Program-made: the position numbers and the translations under genes
The notes under the pieces: model-generated
What the model saw: only the letters and a program-made list of their open reading frames with translations
Told to the model about the DNA's origin: nothing
Database searches by the model: none
NCBI RefSeq assembly: GCF_000334915.1
Contig: NZ_AMSF01000037.1
Location: 1 to 64,000, forward strand
Source of the DNA: Dyella ginsengisoli LA-4
GTDB lineage: Bacteria; Pseudomonadota; Gammaproteobacteria; Xanthomonadales; Rhodanobacteraceae
Reading direction: 5' to 3'
Length of the DNA stretch: 64,000 bases
Shown here: one piece after another, positions 44,221 to 53,083 of the stretch
Layout of the letters: each line of letters begins with the position of its first letter
Position numbering within the stretch: position 1 is the first letter of the stretch

Positions 44221-44249
44221 ATTATCGGTTTGACGGCGGTCCAAGTCAA
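44221..44249 (-). promoter_or_regulatory. Near-consensus promoter of yceD-rpmF
   Basis: Minus-strand TTGACT (44244-44249), 17-base spacer, GATAAT (44221-44226). The predicted transcription start falls at about 44213-44215, 2-4 bases before the yceD ATG at 44211. Confidence 0.75.
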
Positions 44250-44366
44250 CCCGCCGCGGATCGGTGCCGATCCGGCAGGCGGCCGGACATTTTGCCTGCA
44301 AAGGATCGCTTCAGGCAGACTGGCCGCCCGATTTTCTTGCGGCGAACGCCCCCAGTGACTCCCGAA

Positions 44367-44813
44367 ATGATGATAGCGGGCGGCGCGGCCCTGCTCGGAC
44401 TGACCATTGTCGTGGTGGTCCTGCTGCTGCGCCAGCGACAGCGCGAACGGCGGCACCACGAAAACCTGCAGACCCTGCTCGACCTCGCCGATCGACTGGA
44501 AGGCGATCTGAAGACCTGCCGCACCGGACTGCAGAAAGCCCACTCGGTGATGTCGCTCAACCCCGACAGCCCGCAACCAAGCGAGAAGGATGCCCGCCAG
44601 GCGATCGACGCCGGACTGCGGGCACTGCTGCAGCAGCGGCTGTGGATCCGCGATTGCGCCAGCGAGGCCAGCGAGCAGCAATTGGAGGCCACGGCCCAGT
44701 CGATGCGCGACACCCGCGGTCGCCTGCGCCCCCTGCTCGAAGCGCTGAGCCAGGCCCAGCAGGACCTGGACAGTGCGATGCGCGAACACATCCACCGGGG
44801 ACCGGGCGCGTGA
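44367..44813 (+). CDS. Unrecognised membrane-anchored coiled-coil protein
   Basis: Family not recognised. 148 residues from ATG 44367 (a GTG 12 bases earlier and an ATG at 44292 are possible). An N-terminal membrane segment (about residues 3-23, LLGLTIVVVVLLL) is followed by a charged RQRQRERRHH stop and a long helical, Leu/Gln/Glu/Arg-rich region likely to form coiled coils, leaving a single-pass protein with most of its mass in the cytoplasm. Its stop overlaps the GTG start of the Maf gene (GTGA), so they are coupled. Real because of codon usage, overlap and clear topology. Confidence 0.7.
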   Translation: MMIAGGAALLGLTIVVVVLLLRQRQRERRHHENLQTLLDLADRLEGDLKTCRTGLQKAHSVMSLNPDSPQPSEKDARQAIDAGLRALLQQRLWIRDCASEASEQQLEATAQSMRDTRGRLRPLLEALSQAQQDLDSAMREHIHRGPGA

Positions 44814-45391
44814 CGCCGCCGCTGGTGCTCGGCTCGACCTCGCGCTACCGGGCCGACCTGCTGCGTCGTGTGTGCGAAGACTTCGTCCAGGACGCCCCCG
44901 GTACCGACGAGGGCCACCTGCCCGACGAGCTGCCCGCCGCCCGCGCACTCCGGCTGGCGATCGCCAAGGCCGGGGCGGTGGCCGCCAGGCATCCGGGGGC
45001 GCTGGTGATCGGCTCCGACCAGGTCGCCGAACTGGATGGTTTCGCCCTGGACAAGCCGGGCACGGCCGAGGGCGCACGGGAACAGTTGCGGCGCTCGTCC
45101 GGCCGCACCATACAATTCCACACCGCGCTGTGCCTGCTCGATGCTCGCGACGGTGCGCAACATGTGCACGTGGACGTCACCCGTGCCGTGTTCCGCCCTC
45201 TTTCGGACCGCGAGATCGAGCGCTACGTCGCACGCGAACAGCCGCTGGACTGCGCTGGCAGCTTCAAGTGCGAGGGGCTGGGCATCAGCCTGTTCGAACG
45301 CATCGAAACCGACGATCCCACCGCCCTGGTCGGGCTGCCGCTGATCGCGCTTGCGCGCCTGCTGCGCGAGGCTGGCTGCGCCATCCCCTGA
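44810..45391 (+). CDS. yceF: Maf-like nucleoside triphosphate pyrophosphatase, YceF type
   Basis: House-cleaning enzyme hydrolysing modified nucleotides; the YceF subgroup prefers 7-methyl-GTP. 193 residues starting at a GTG that overlaps the upstream stop. Motifs: GSTSRYRADLL at the N-terminus, GSDQVAELDG (GSDQ marks YceF rather than the GADT of YhdE), KPGTAEGAREQL and the C-terminal ETDDPTALVGLPL. In E. coli yceF adjoins yceD-rpmF, and it does so here divergently. Confidence 0.92.
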   Translation: MTPPLVLGSTSRYRADLLRRVCEDFVQDAPGTDEGHLPDELPAARALRLAIAKAGAVAARHPGALVIGSDQVAELDGFALDKPGTAEGAREQLRRSSGRTIQFHTALCLLDARDGAQHVHVDVTRAVFRPLSDREIERYVAREQPLDCAGSFKCEGLGISLFERIETDDPTALVGLPLIALARLLREAGCAIP

Positions 45392-45394
45392 GAA

Positions 45395-47005
45395 TCAGCG
45401 GGCGGCGGAGTCGGCGGCGGCCTGGGAGGCCAGCCAGATCGGACAGGCCCCGCGCTCGGCTGGCGAGGCGTCGCCGCTCGCCGGCATGCGCAGCGGTACC
45501 GTTCCCGCATACAAGGCCACCCGCTTGCGTCCGTCATAAAGGGACACCCGCGCCACTTCGCGGGGGCCGTCGATACGACGGCAGATCGTGCCGAGCCAGG
45601 CGAAACGCTCACGCTCGCCCTGCGCGGTCTCCTCCACCGCCAGCAGCATCGGCTGACCGGCGTGCGCGGCGCGCAGCCCCGCCTCATCCAGATGCCACAG
45701 CGCCAGTTGCGGCGCGCGTCCGTGCTTGACGTTCAACGGACTGTCCAGGCTGTACACCGGTTGCCGATCGTCCAGAAAGAACGCCAGCTCGGCAGCCAGT
45801 GCGAAATTGTCCGCCACCAGCACCTCACCCTGCCGCGCCGGCTCGATCAGTGCCGCCGCCTCGCGCCAGCCGACGAAGGCATAGGGGAACGCCTTGAGAT
45901 CCGCCAGCCGCCTGGCAGCACCCGGCGTCGCCGCCATGCCCAGCCAGGCCAGGCCCAGGCCTTGCCCCAGCACAGCCACGAACACCGCAGCCGCCAGCCA
46001 TCGACGGGCCGACGCCCCCGTCTTCGCCGCCACCAGCACCGGCAACGCCGCCAGCAACGGCAGGTAGCCAGGCAACGGCCAGTGCGCACGAAAGCGCACG
46101 TCGTCGGCAAACAGGCCGAGCAGGAAATACAAGGCGAGAAAACCCATCGAGACGAAAGCAATCACATCCCATGGCGCCCCTTCCCGACGACGACGCCAGA
46201 CACGCCAACCGGCCCAGAGCAGCATCGCGTACAACAGCGGCGTACAGGCCAGAGCCTGCTCGAGCGGCTGCACCAACGCAGTAGCGTGGAATCGCCAGGG
46301 GTTGCGATCGACCAGCTGGAAGGAGAGACCCGCGCCGTGCTGGTGCCAGTTCGATATCGCCAGCGGCACCAGGCCCAGTGCCGCCACCGCCAGCGCCAGC
46401 CACAGCCCCGGTCGGCGCCAGAGCGCCCGTCCACGCGGAGCAGCCAGCGCGAACAGCAGCCCAACGAGCATGGGCATCGCCGCGCGGTAATGGGTTGCCC
46501 ACGCCAGCGCGAGCGCGCCACCAAGCAACAGCCAGTCGCGCAGACGATCCCTCGCCGTCACCCGCAGCAACGCGAGCACAGCCAGCATGATCGCCACGGT
46601 CAGCGGTACGTCGGGCACTGCCAGCACGCCCAGCGTGCCGGCCAGCGGCAGCAGCAGGCAGAGCAGTCCGGCCTGCCAGCCGGTGCGCGGGTCGAAGGCC
46701 TCGCGCGCGAAACGCACCACGATCCATGGCAGTACCGCACCGAGCAGCAGGAACGGCCAGCGCATGCCGATCACCCCGTGCCCGGCAACCGCCTCGCCAC
46801 CCCGGATCAGCCGCGCCGTGAGTGGCGGCAGATCGCTGTACCCCCACGCCGGATGCCGGCTTTCCAGCCAGTAGAAGGCTTCGTCGGTGAACGGCGCCAG
46901 CGTGGCCGCCAGCCACGCCTTGATCGCGAACTGCACGGCGAAAACCGTGAGGAAAGCGGCTCGCCAGCGCGCGACGGGCACCACTACACTGACCCGGTCA
47001 CGCAT
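45395..47005 (-). CDS. GT-C membrane glycosyltransferase, PMT/ArnT-like (GT39/GT83)
   Basis: Polytopic inner-membrane enzyme that probably transfers a sugar from a polyprenyl-phosphate donor to lipid A, LPS or another surface acceptor in the periplasm. 536 residues from ATG 47005 (a GTG 33 bases upstream is possible). The first periplasmic loop shows the family acidic motif in APFTDEAFYWLESRHPAWGY, followed by DLPPLTARLI; about 11-12 hydrophobic helices and a soluble C-terminal domain of about 140 residues follow. The acceptor is not predictable. It ends 3 bases from the convergent Maf gene and is divergent from moxR by 41 bases. Confidence 0.85.
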   Translation of the reverse strand: MRDRVSVVVPVARWRAAFLTVFAVQFAIKAWLAATLAPFTDEAFYWLESRHPAWGYSDLPPLTARLIRGGEAVAGHGVIGMRWPFLLLGAVLPWIVVRFAREAFDPRTGWQAGLLCLLLPLAGTLGVLAVPDVPLTVAIMLAVLALLRVTARDRLRDWLLLGGALALAWATHYRAAMPMLVGLLFALAAPRGRALWRRPGLWLALAVAALGLVPLAISNWHQHGAGLSFQLVDRNPWRFHATALVQPLEQALACTPLLYAMLLWAGWRVWRRRREGAPWDVIAFVSMGFLALYFLLGLFADDVRFRAHWPLPGYLPLLAALPVLVAAKTGASARRWLAAAVFVAVLGQGLGLAWLGMAATPGAARRLADLKAFPYAFVGWREAAALIEPARQGEVLVADNFALAAELAFFLDDRQPVYSLDSPLNVKHGRAPQLALWHLDEAGLRAAHAGQPMLLAVEETAQGERERFAWLGTICRRIDGPREVARVSLYDGRKRVALYAGTVPLRMPASGDASPAERGACPIWLASQAAADSAAR

Positions 47006-47046
47006 GCGCCACGCCGCAGCCAGCCGCAAGGAAACCACCCATCGCC

Positions 47047-47985
47047 ATGTCTGCCACTCCCCTCCGCGACGATCCGCTCATGCAGCGCCTGGAAGCGGCG
47101 CTGGCGCAGGTCAACCAGGTGCTGCTCGGCAAACCGCGCCAGGTCAAGCTGGCCTTCACCTGCCTGCTCGCTGGCGGTCACCTGCTGCTGGAAGACGTGC
47201 CGGGCGTCGGCAAGACCACGCTGGCCCACGCACTGGCCGCCACGTTCTCGCTCGACTTCCAGCGCGTGCAGTTCACCAGCGACCTGCTGCCGTCGGACAT
47301 TATCGGCGTGAGCGTGTATGAGCGCGAGACATCGCAGTTCCGCTTCCACCCGGGACCGATCTTCGCCGGGCTGCTGCTTGCCGACGAGATCAACCGCGCC
47401 ACGCCGAAGACCCAGAGCGCACTGCTCGAGGCGATGGCCGAGGGCCAGGTCACCGTCGACGGCCAGACCCACGCCTTGCCGCAGCCGTTCTACGTGGTCG
47501 CCACGCAGAATCCGCTGGACCTGCACGGCACCTTCGCCCTGCCCGACTCGCAGCTGGACCGCTTCATGCTGCGCATCTCGCTCGGCTATCCGGACGCCGG
47601 CGCGGAACGGGCGCTGCTGTCCGGGGCGGACCGCCGCGATCTGCTGGCCAGGCTGGTTCCCCAGCTCGATGCCGCGGGGCTGATCGCCCTGCGCGATCGT
47701 GCGCAGGCGATCACCGCAAGCACCGCCCTGCTCGACTACCTGCAGGGGCTGCTGACCGCAAGCCGCCGCCACGCCGAGATTCGCGTGGGACTGTCGCCGC
47801 GCGCCGGCCTCTCGCTGCTGGCCGCGGCCAAGGCCTGGGCGCTGCTGAGCGGGCGCGGCCACGTGCTGCCGGAAGACCTGCAGGCGCTGTTCGTGCCGCT
47901 GGCCGGCCACCGCCTGGTCCCCAGCCGCGGCAGCAGCGGCGAGGCACTGGCGCGCGAACTGCTCGCCGAGGTTGCGGTGGACTGA
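47047..47985 (+). CDS. moxR: MoxR-family AAA+ ATPase
   Basis: Chaperone-like AAA+ ATPase thought to help mature or activate partner complexes. 312 residues; Walker A DVPGVGKTTLAHALA, Walker B-type LLADEINRATPKTQSALLEAM, sensor VVATQNPLDLHGTFALPDSQ and arginine-rich lid. AAGGAAA serves as Shine-Dalgarno. First gene of the moxR-DUF58-transglutaminase operon, each overlapping the next by 1-4 bases. Confidence 0.95.
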   Translation: MSATPLRDDPLMQRLEAALAQVNQVLLGKPRQVKLAFTCLLAGGHLLLEDVPGVGKTTLAHALAATFSLDFQRVQFTSDLLPSDIIGVSVYERETSQFRFHPGPIFAGLLLADEINRATPKTQSALLEAMAEGQVTVDGQTHALPQPFYVVATQNPLDLHGTFALPDSQLDRFMLRISLGYPDAGAERALLSGADRRDLLARLVPQLDAAGLIALRDRAQAITASTALLDYLQGLLTASRRHAEIRVGLSPRAGLSLLAAAKAWALLSGRGHVLPEDLQALFVPLAGHRLVPSRGSSGEALARELLAEVAVD

Positions 47986-48938
47986 TGCGGGCTCCGCTGG
48001 CACGCCTGCAGCAGTGGGCCGAACGGCGCCTGCCTGCGCTCACCCGCTACCGCCGCGCCGAACCGCTGCCGATCGAGCTTCACCGACGACGCATCTACAT
48101 CGTCCCGACCGGCTTCGGCCTGGGTTTCGGCGTGCTGCTGCTGGTGATGCTGGTCGGCGCGCTCAACTACACGAATAACGCCGCGCTGCTGCTGACCTGC
48201 CTGCTCGGCGCGGCCAGCATGACCAGCATGCTGCTGACCTTCCGCGCGCTGGACGGGCTGAGCCTGGCAACGGTGCGCGCCGGCCAGGCCATCGCCGGAC
48301 AACCGCTGGACCTGCACCTGGCTTTCGCCGCCGCCCGGGCGCGCGAGTCGATCCGCGTGGACCTGACCGGCCAGTCGCGGGCATTCCATCTCGCCGCCGG
48401 CGGCGAGGTCGAACTGGTCTTCCAGCTCCCCACGAGTCGCCGCGGCTGGCTGGCGTTGCCGCGGATGCGTGTCTGGAGTACCTGGCCGCTGGGCCTGTTC
48501 CGTGCCTGGAGCTGGCTGTATCCCGAGCAGTCGGTGCTGGTCTGGCCGCAGCCCGAGGCCAAGGGCCCGCCGCCGCGCCTGCCGGAAAGCGACGCCGCGG
48601 AGCGCCAGCTTCATCGAGGCGAGGATCTCGCCGCCCTGCGCGACTACCGCGCCGGCGATCCGCCACGCCATGTGGCATGGAAGGCCAGCGCCCGCCACGA
48701 AGGCTTGCTGGTGAAGGATTTCGAGCAACCCCGTGCGCACGAGGAATGGCGGCTGGACTGGCGCGAACTCGGCGCACTCGACAACGAGGCGCGCATCGCC
48801 CGCCTGGCCCGCTGGGTCGGCGAGGCTCACGCGCAACGTCGCCGCTACGGCTTGTGGCTGCCCACGCAGGAGATCGCCGCCGACAGCGGCAGCGACCATT
48901 ACGCGCGCTGCATGAGCGCACTGGCACTGCTGCCATGA
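47985..48938 (+). CDS. DUF58 domain protein
   Basis: Membrane-anchored protein with two N-terminal hydrophobic helices (about 40-80) and a C-terminal DUF58 domain, related to von Willebrand A folds, marked by EDLAALRDYRAGDPPRHVAW and KASARHEGLLVKDFE. 317 residues. Partner of MoxR ATPases in many genomes; the molecular role is not established. Its ATG overlaps the moxR stop (TGATG) and its stop overlaps the next gene (ATGA). Confidence 0.92.
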   Translation: MRAPLARLQQWAERRLPALTRYRRAEPLPIELHRRRIYIVPTGFGLGFGVLLLVMLVGALNYTNNAALLLTCLLGAASMTSMLLTFRALDGLSLATVRAGQAIAGQPLDLHLAFAAARARESIRVDLTGQSRAFHLAAGGEVELVFQLPTSRRGWLALPRMRVWSTWPLGLFRAWSWLYPEQSVLVWPQPEAKGPPPRLPESDAAERQLHRGEDLAALRDYRAGDPPRHVAWKASARHEGLLVKDFEQPRAHEEWRLDWRELGALDNEARIARLARWVGEAHAQRRRYGLWLPTQEIAADSGSDHYARCMSALALLP

Positions 48939-50905
48939 ACTGGCGCATCCACTGGCGCCGACGTGTCGAGGGCCCGCTGCTGACACCACGCAGCTTCGAC
49001 CTCACCGTGCTGACCATGCTGATGGTGCTGGCGGTGCATGCCCCGCACCTGCCGGTCTGGCTGAGCCTCGGGCTCGGCAGCGTGTTGGCGCTGCGCTGGT
49101 GGCAGCGGCGCCGCGCCCCGGGCAAGACACCAGCCTGGCTCAAGCTTCCGCTGATCGCCCTGCTCACGCTCGCCATCGTCACCACCTACGGCACCGTGTT
49201 CGGTCGCGCCCCGGGGGCATCGCTGGCCGTCGGCCTGCTGGTGTTGAAACTGCTGGAAACCGAAACAGCCCGCGACGCCCGGGTCGGCATCGCCTTTGCC
49301 TGCTTCGCGTTGATGGCCGCCCTGCTGTTCGACCAGGGACTGGCCGCCACCTTCGGCGTGGCGCTCGGCCTGCTGCCGGTGCTTGCCGCCCTGCGTTCGC
49401 TGGAACCCGCCCAGGCGCCGACCACCCTGCCGCGCCAGTTGCTGCCGGGACTGACCCTGCTGGCGGTGTCGCTGCCGTTGACGCTGTTCGCCTTTGCAGT
49501 CGTTCCCAGGCTCAGCACGCCGCTGTGGGGGGCGCCGCAGGACGACCAGGCGCGCACCGGGCTGAGCAACGAAATGTCACCCGGCGACATGACCCAGTTG
49601 CTGGTCGACGACAGCCCGGCCATGCGCGTCAGCTTCGACACGGCACCACCACCGCGCAACGACCTGTATTTCCGCGCCTTCGTGATGTGGAACTACGACG
49701 GCAGGAGCTGGCGGGCGTCGACTCCCTACGCGAAGCCCGAGCCGGTCGACGCGACGGACCGCGTCAGCTACGCGGTCACGCTGCTGCCGAACGGACAGCG
49801 GGTGCTTCCGGCGCTGGGGGTACCACTGGCGGCTCCGGACGGCGCCGTGCTGCGCGCAGGCCGTGTCCTGGCCCGCGGCAAGCCTGTCGACGACCTCCTG
49901 CGCTACCGGCTGACCTCGGCGCTTCACTACCGGTTCGGTGCCACGCTCGGTCCGGAACGGGCGCCCGCCCTGGAACTCCCGGCCGGCCTCAATCCACGCA
50001 CGCTGGCCCTGGGACGCCAGTGGCGCGAGCGTTTCCACGGCGATCCGACAGCGATCGCCGGTGCCGCGCTGGCCCTGTTCCATGACGGCGGATTCAGCTA
50101 CACGCTGACCCCGGCACCGCTGGGACGCGATGCCATGGACGACTTCCTGTTCTCCACCCGCGAGGGCTTCTGCGAACACTACGCGTCTGCCTTCACCGTG
50201 CTGATGCGTGCGGCGGGTGTGCCGGCCCGGGTGGTGACCGGCTACCAGGGAGGCTTCTGGAACCGCCTGGGCAACTACCTGCTGATACGGCAATCCGATG
50301 CCCATGCCTGGAGCGAAGTGTGGATGACAGGCCGAGGCTGGGTTCGCGTGGACCCGACCGCCGCGGTACGCCCCGAACGGGTCAGCCTGGGGGCCGCGGC
50401 AACCGGTGGCGGGGAACGTCCGTGGTACCAGGACGCCTGGCTGCAGGGCCTGCGCAACCGATGGGACATCGTCAACCGGTGGTGGGACAAGGGCGTTATC
50501 GGCTTCGACGCGCTGCGCCAGCGCGGCCTGCTCACGCCGTTCGGCGTGGAGCGCACCGACAACCAGACGCTGGCCTGGCTGCTGGCGGCCGGCAGCATGT
50601 TGTTCGGCGGCGCTGGGCTGGCGTGGGCAATGGCACGGCGCAACCGGATCGACCCGGCGCTGGCGGCGTTTCGCCGGCTCGAGCGCAAGCTCGCCCGGGC
50701 CGGAGTGACGCGACGACGTGGCGAAGGGCCGCAGCACTATCTTCGCCGGGCTGCGCGAGCATTGCCTGGGCAACGCGAGGCGCTGCGGGTGCTGATGGAG
50801 CAGTATCTGCAACTGCGCTACGCCGGCGATGAACCGGCCGATGAATCGCTGCGGGACTTCCGCAGAAAGGTGCGGGATTTTCGGACCGCTCGCGTGGTCC
50901 AATAA
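48935..50905 (+). CDS. tgpA: DUF3488/transglutaminase-like membrane protein (TgpA type)
   Basis: Integral membrane protein with a periplasmic transglutaminase-like domain, essential in Pseudomonas aeruginosa, possibly acting on cell-wall or envelope proteins. 656 residues: an N-terminal block of about six helices (DUF3488, residues 20-190), the catalytic domain with an intact triad Cys413 (EGFCEHYASAF), His457 (DAHAWSEVW) and Asp473 (RVDPT), a late membrane helix (about 548-568) and a cytoplasmic DUF4129-like tail. Start ATG overlaps DUF58 by four bases. Confidence 0.92.
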   Translation: MNWRIHWRRRVEGPLLTPRSFDLTVLTMLMVLAVHAPHLPVWLSLGLGSVLALRWWQRRRAPGKTPAWLKLPLIALLTLAIVTTYGTVFGRAPGASLAVGLLVLKLLETETARDARVGIAFACFALMAALLFDQGLAATFGVALGLLPVLAALRSLEPAQAPTTLPRQLLPGLTLLAVSLPLTLFAFAVVPRLSTPLWGAPQDDQARTGLSNEMSPGDMTQLLVDDSPAMRVSFDTAPPPRNDLYFRAFVMWNYDGRSWRASTPYAKPEPVDATDRVSYAVTLLPNGQRVLPALGVPLAAPDGAVLRAGRVLARGKPVDDLLRYRLTSALHYRFGATLGPERAPALELPAGLNPRTLALGRQWRERFHGDPTAIAGAALALFHDGGFSYTLTPAPLGRDAMDDFLFSTREGFCEHYASAFTVLMRAAGVPARVVTGYQGGFWNRLGNYLLIRQSDAHAWSEVWMTGRGWVRVDPTAAVRPERVSLGAAATGGGERPWYQDAWLQGLRNRWDIVNRWWDKGVIGFDALRQRGLLTPFGVERTDNQTLAWLLAAGSMLFGGAGLAWAMARRNRIDPALAAFRRLERKLARAGVTRRRGEGPQHYLRRAARALPGQREALRVLMEQYLQLRYAGDEPADESLRDFRRKVRDFRTARVVQ

Positions 50906-50948
50906 AGTCGACGCGATGGCACGTCCATCGTCCCTGCTGGAGAGACTC

Positions 50949-51530
50949 ATGGCTCATTACCGAACGCTCACGCTTGCCGCAGCCGTCGCCTTGCTGGCCG
51001 GCTGTGCCACCGTGCCCAAGCCACTGGAAGGCACCTACGCCGACGTCAGCACACTCAACGCCCAGCAGGGCGGAGCCGGCGGCACCAAGGTGCGCTGGGG
51101 CGGCGAGATCATCAAGACCGAACCCGGCCCGCAGGAAACCTGCTTCTACATGCTGGCCCATCCGCTCGACTCGCAGGCTCGCCCGCGCGCCGGCCGGGGC
51201 GACGACAGGCAGGATGGCCGCTTCGTCGCCTGCCATGCCGGCTTCTACGATCCGGAAGTGTTCTCCAAGGGTCGCGAATTGACCGTCACCGGTACCGTGC
51301 ACGGCATGGTCACCCGCAAGGTGGGGGACTACGACTACGCTTATCCGCGGGTGGAGGCCGACGTGGTGTACCTGTGGCCGCGTCGTCCGGTGACCGTGAA
51401 CTATCCGTACCCGCCGGGCTTCTACGACCCGTTCTGGGGCCCCTGGGGGCCGGGCTTCGGCTACCCGTACTGGTACCAGCCGCGGGTGATCGTGGTTCGC
51501 CCGCCGCCGCCCCCGCCGCCGAAGAAGTAA
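50949..51530 (+). CDS. slp: Slp-family outer-membrane lipoprotein
   Basis: Starvation/acid-stress type lipoprotein. 193 residues with signal peptide and lipobox LLAGC (Cys19, followed by Ala, suggesting outer-membrane sorting). The Slp core (VRWGGEIIKTEPGPQETCFYML, seen in two parts: KVRWGGEIIKTEP and QETCFYMLAHPL; then VTGTVHG) is clear. The C-terminal 50 residues are a Tyr/Pro/Gly/Trp-rich extension ending in seven prolines and two lysines, unlike the enterobacterial protein. GGAGAG precedes the ATG; a terminator follows. Confidence 0.88.
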   Translation: MAHYRTLTLAAAVALLAGCATVPKPLEGTYADVSTLNAQQGGAGGTKVRWGGEIIKTEPGPQETCFYMLAHPLDSQARPRAGRGDDRQDGRFVACHAGFYDPEVFSKGRELTVTGTVHGMVTRKVGDYDYAYPRVEADVVYLWPRRPVTVNYPYPPGFYDPFWGPWGPGFGYPYWYQPRVIVVRPPPPPPPKK

Positions 51531-51548
51531 GCGACGCACGTCCAAGGA

Positions 51549-51572
51549 AAACGCCGGCCCATGGGCCGGCGT
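51549..51572. terminator. Bidirectional intrinsic terminator between slp and the HIT gene
   Basis: A 24-base perfect palindrome of AACGCCGGCCCA/TGGGCCGGCGTT with TTTTTTG following on the plus strand and AAAA preceding it, so it serves both convergent genes. Confidence 0.8.
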
Positions 51573-51598
51573 TTTTTGTTGCTGTCCTCGCGAAACGC

Positions 51599-51943
51599 TC
51601 AGCCGGGCGGCCAGGTGAGCTTGCGGCCGGCCAGCAGGTGCACGTGCAGGTGGTAGACGGTCTGGCCGCCATGGGTGTTGCAGTTGATCACCGTGCGGTA
51701 GCCATCCTCGGCGAACCCCTCCTGCTTCGCATACTCCGCCGCCGCCAGCAGCACCTTGCCGAGCAAGGCCGCGTCATCGGGCGCGGCGTCGTTGAGCGTG
51801 GCGATCGGCTGCTTCGGGATGAACAGCACGTGCACCGGCGCCTGCGGATTCAGGTCGCGGAAGGCCAGTACCTCATCGTCCTCGTAGACGATGTCGGCGG
51901 GAATCTCGCGCCGGATGATCTTGCCGAAAATCGTATCGCCCAT
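51599..51943 (-). CDS. hinT: HIT-family purine nucleoside phosphoramidase
   Basis: Hydrolyses AMP-lysine-type phosphoramidates. 114 residues with the histidine triad HLHVHLL (His98, His100, His102), the N-terminal FGKIIRREIPADIVYEDDE and the C-terminal LTWPPG. It is convergent with slp and lies 22 bases upstream of the GNAT gene on the same strand direction. Confidence 0.96.
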   Translation of the reverse strand: MGDTIFGKIIRREIPADIVYEDDEVLAFRDLNPQAPVHVLFIPKQPIATLNDAAPDDAALLGKVLLAAAEYAKQEGFAEDGYRTVINCNTHGGQTVYHLHVHLLAGRKLTWPPG

Positions 51944-51965
51944 CGGTGAACTCCTGTTCCGTTCT

Positions 51966-52370
51966 CTAGAGACGCATCAGCATGCCATGGGCACCCGGGC
52001 CCACCAGCTTGAAGCCGAATTTCTCGTACAGCCGGTAAGCCGTGCCGTCGGCGATCAGGGCGACCATCGTCCGCGCCGGCGCGCGCGCGTGCACTTCGTC
52101 CATCAGCGCCTGCATGATGCGTCGCCCGAGACCCTTGCCCTGCCAGGCCGGAGTCACCGCGATATCGACGACGAACAGGAACAGCCCGCCGTCGCCCACC
52201 ACACGCCCCATGCCGACCAATTCGCCCTCGTGGCGCAGGCACACCGAGCACCAGCTGGCCGGCAGGCCCAGCCGCGCACCTTCGGGGCTCATCGCACTGA
52301 GTCCGGCCGCGATGCGCAGTGCGCGGTACTCGTCCTCGCCGGGGGGCGTCAGGGAAAGCTCCGCTCCCAT
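51966..52370 (-). CDS. GNAT-family N-acetyltransferase
   Basis: Acetyl-CoA-dependent N-acetyltransferase of unknown substrate. 134 residues; motif A (VDIAVTPAWQGKGLGRRIM) with Q-x-x-G-x-G/A is intact and the C-terminal YRLYEKFGFKL is motif B. ATG 52370 lies 4 bases after the recR stop, so the gene is probably expressed with recR and ybaB. Small soluble members like this often modify small amines or antibiotics. Confidence 0.88.
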   Translation of the reverse strand: MGAELSLTPPGEDEYRALRIAAGLSAMSPEGARLGLPASWCSVCLRHEGELVGMGRVVGDGGLFLFVVDIAVTPAWQGKGLGRRIMQALMDEVHARAPARTMVALIADGTAYRLYEKFGFKLVGPGAHGMLMRL

Positions 52371-52374
52371 CGCC

Positions 52375-52977
52375 TCACTCCACCGCCTGCCGGCTGCCGA
52401 AGGCGTGAGCCAGCGTGCCGCGATCGACGTACTCGAGTTCGCCACCCAGCGGCACGCCATGGGCTAGACGTGTGGCCTTCACGCCGCCCGCCCGCGCCAG
52501 CTGCACCAGATAGTGCGAGGTCGCCTCGCCTTCCACGGTCGGACTGGTGGCGAGGATGAGCTCTTCCACCTCGCCTTCGGCCAGCCGCTCGGTCAACAGG
52601 TGCAGGCCGAGCTCCCGCGGGCCCAGGCCATCCAGCGGCGAGAGCCGGCCAAGCAGCACGAAGTACTGCCCGCGATAGCCGGTCGCCTGCTCCACCGCCG
52701 CCAGGTCGGTCGGCGACTCGACCACGCACAGCACGTGGCGGTCGCGACTGGAGCTGGCGCACAGCGCACACACCGGCTCCTCGCTGAAGTTGCGGCAGCG
52801 GCTGCAGTTGCCGATGCGCTGCATCGCCTGCTCCAGCACGCCGGCCAGTTTCAGCCCGCGCTCACGCTCGCGCTCCAGCAGATGGAAGGCCATGCGCTGG
52901 GCACTCTTCGCGCCCACGCCAGGGAGGCAGCGCAGGGCGTCGATCAGTTCGGCGAGGAGGGGGGATGCGGATGACAT
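52375..52977 (-). CDS. recR: Recombination mediator protein RecR
   Basis: Ring-forming protein of the RecFOR pathway that helps load RecA on gapped DNA. 200 residues: helix-hairpin-helix ([20 protein letters not shown]), zinc finger ([16 protein letters not shown]), Toprim domain ([28 protein letters not shown]) and Walker-B-like end. ATG 52977 chosen by family N-terminus. Follows ybaB and dnaX as in E. coli. Confidence 0.97.
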   Translation of the reverse strand: MSSASPLLAELIDALRCLPGVGAKSAQRMAFHLLERERERGLKLAGVLEQAMQRIGNCSRCRNFSEEPVCALCASSSRDRHVLCVVESPTDLAAVEQATGYRGQYFVLLGRLSPLDGLGPRELGLHLLTERLAEGEVEELILATSPTVEGEATSHYLVQLARAGGVKATRLAHGVPLGGELEYVDRGTLAHAFGSRQAVE

Positions 52978-52988
52978 GGGGGAGATTC

Positions 52989-53080
52989 GAGGAGTGAGTG
53001 GAGAGGAGTGAGAAGTGAGAGAAAAGCGGAGGATCGCCGATGACCGCACTCTCGCTCCTCACTCCCCTTCCCTCACTCCT
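52989..53080. repeat. Purine-strand GGAGTGAG repeats forming an imperfect inverted repeat
   Basis: The 106-base ybaB-recR gap is unusual: 52989-53021 is a polypurine run with several GGAGTGAG/GAAGTGAG units and 53048-53080 is the matching polypyrimidine run with CTCACTCC units. The two can pair over about 25-30 bases around a short GC-rich centre. It looks like a dispersed repetitive element, not a gene. Confidence 0.6.
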
Positions 53081-53083
53081 GTC

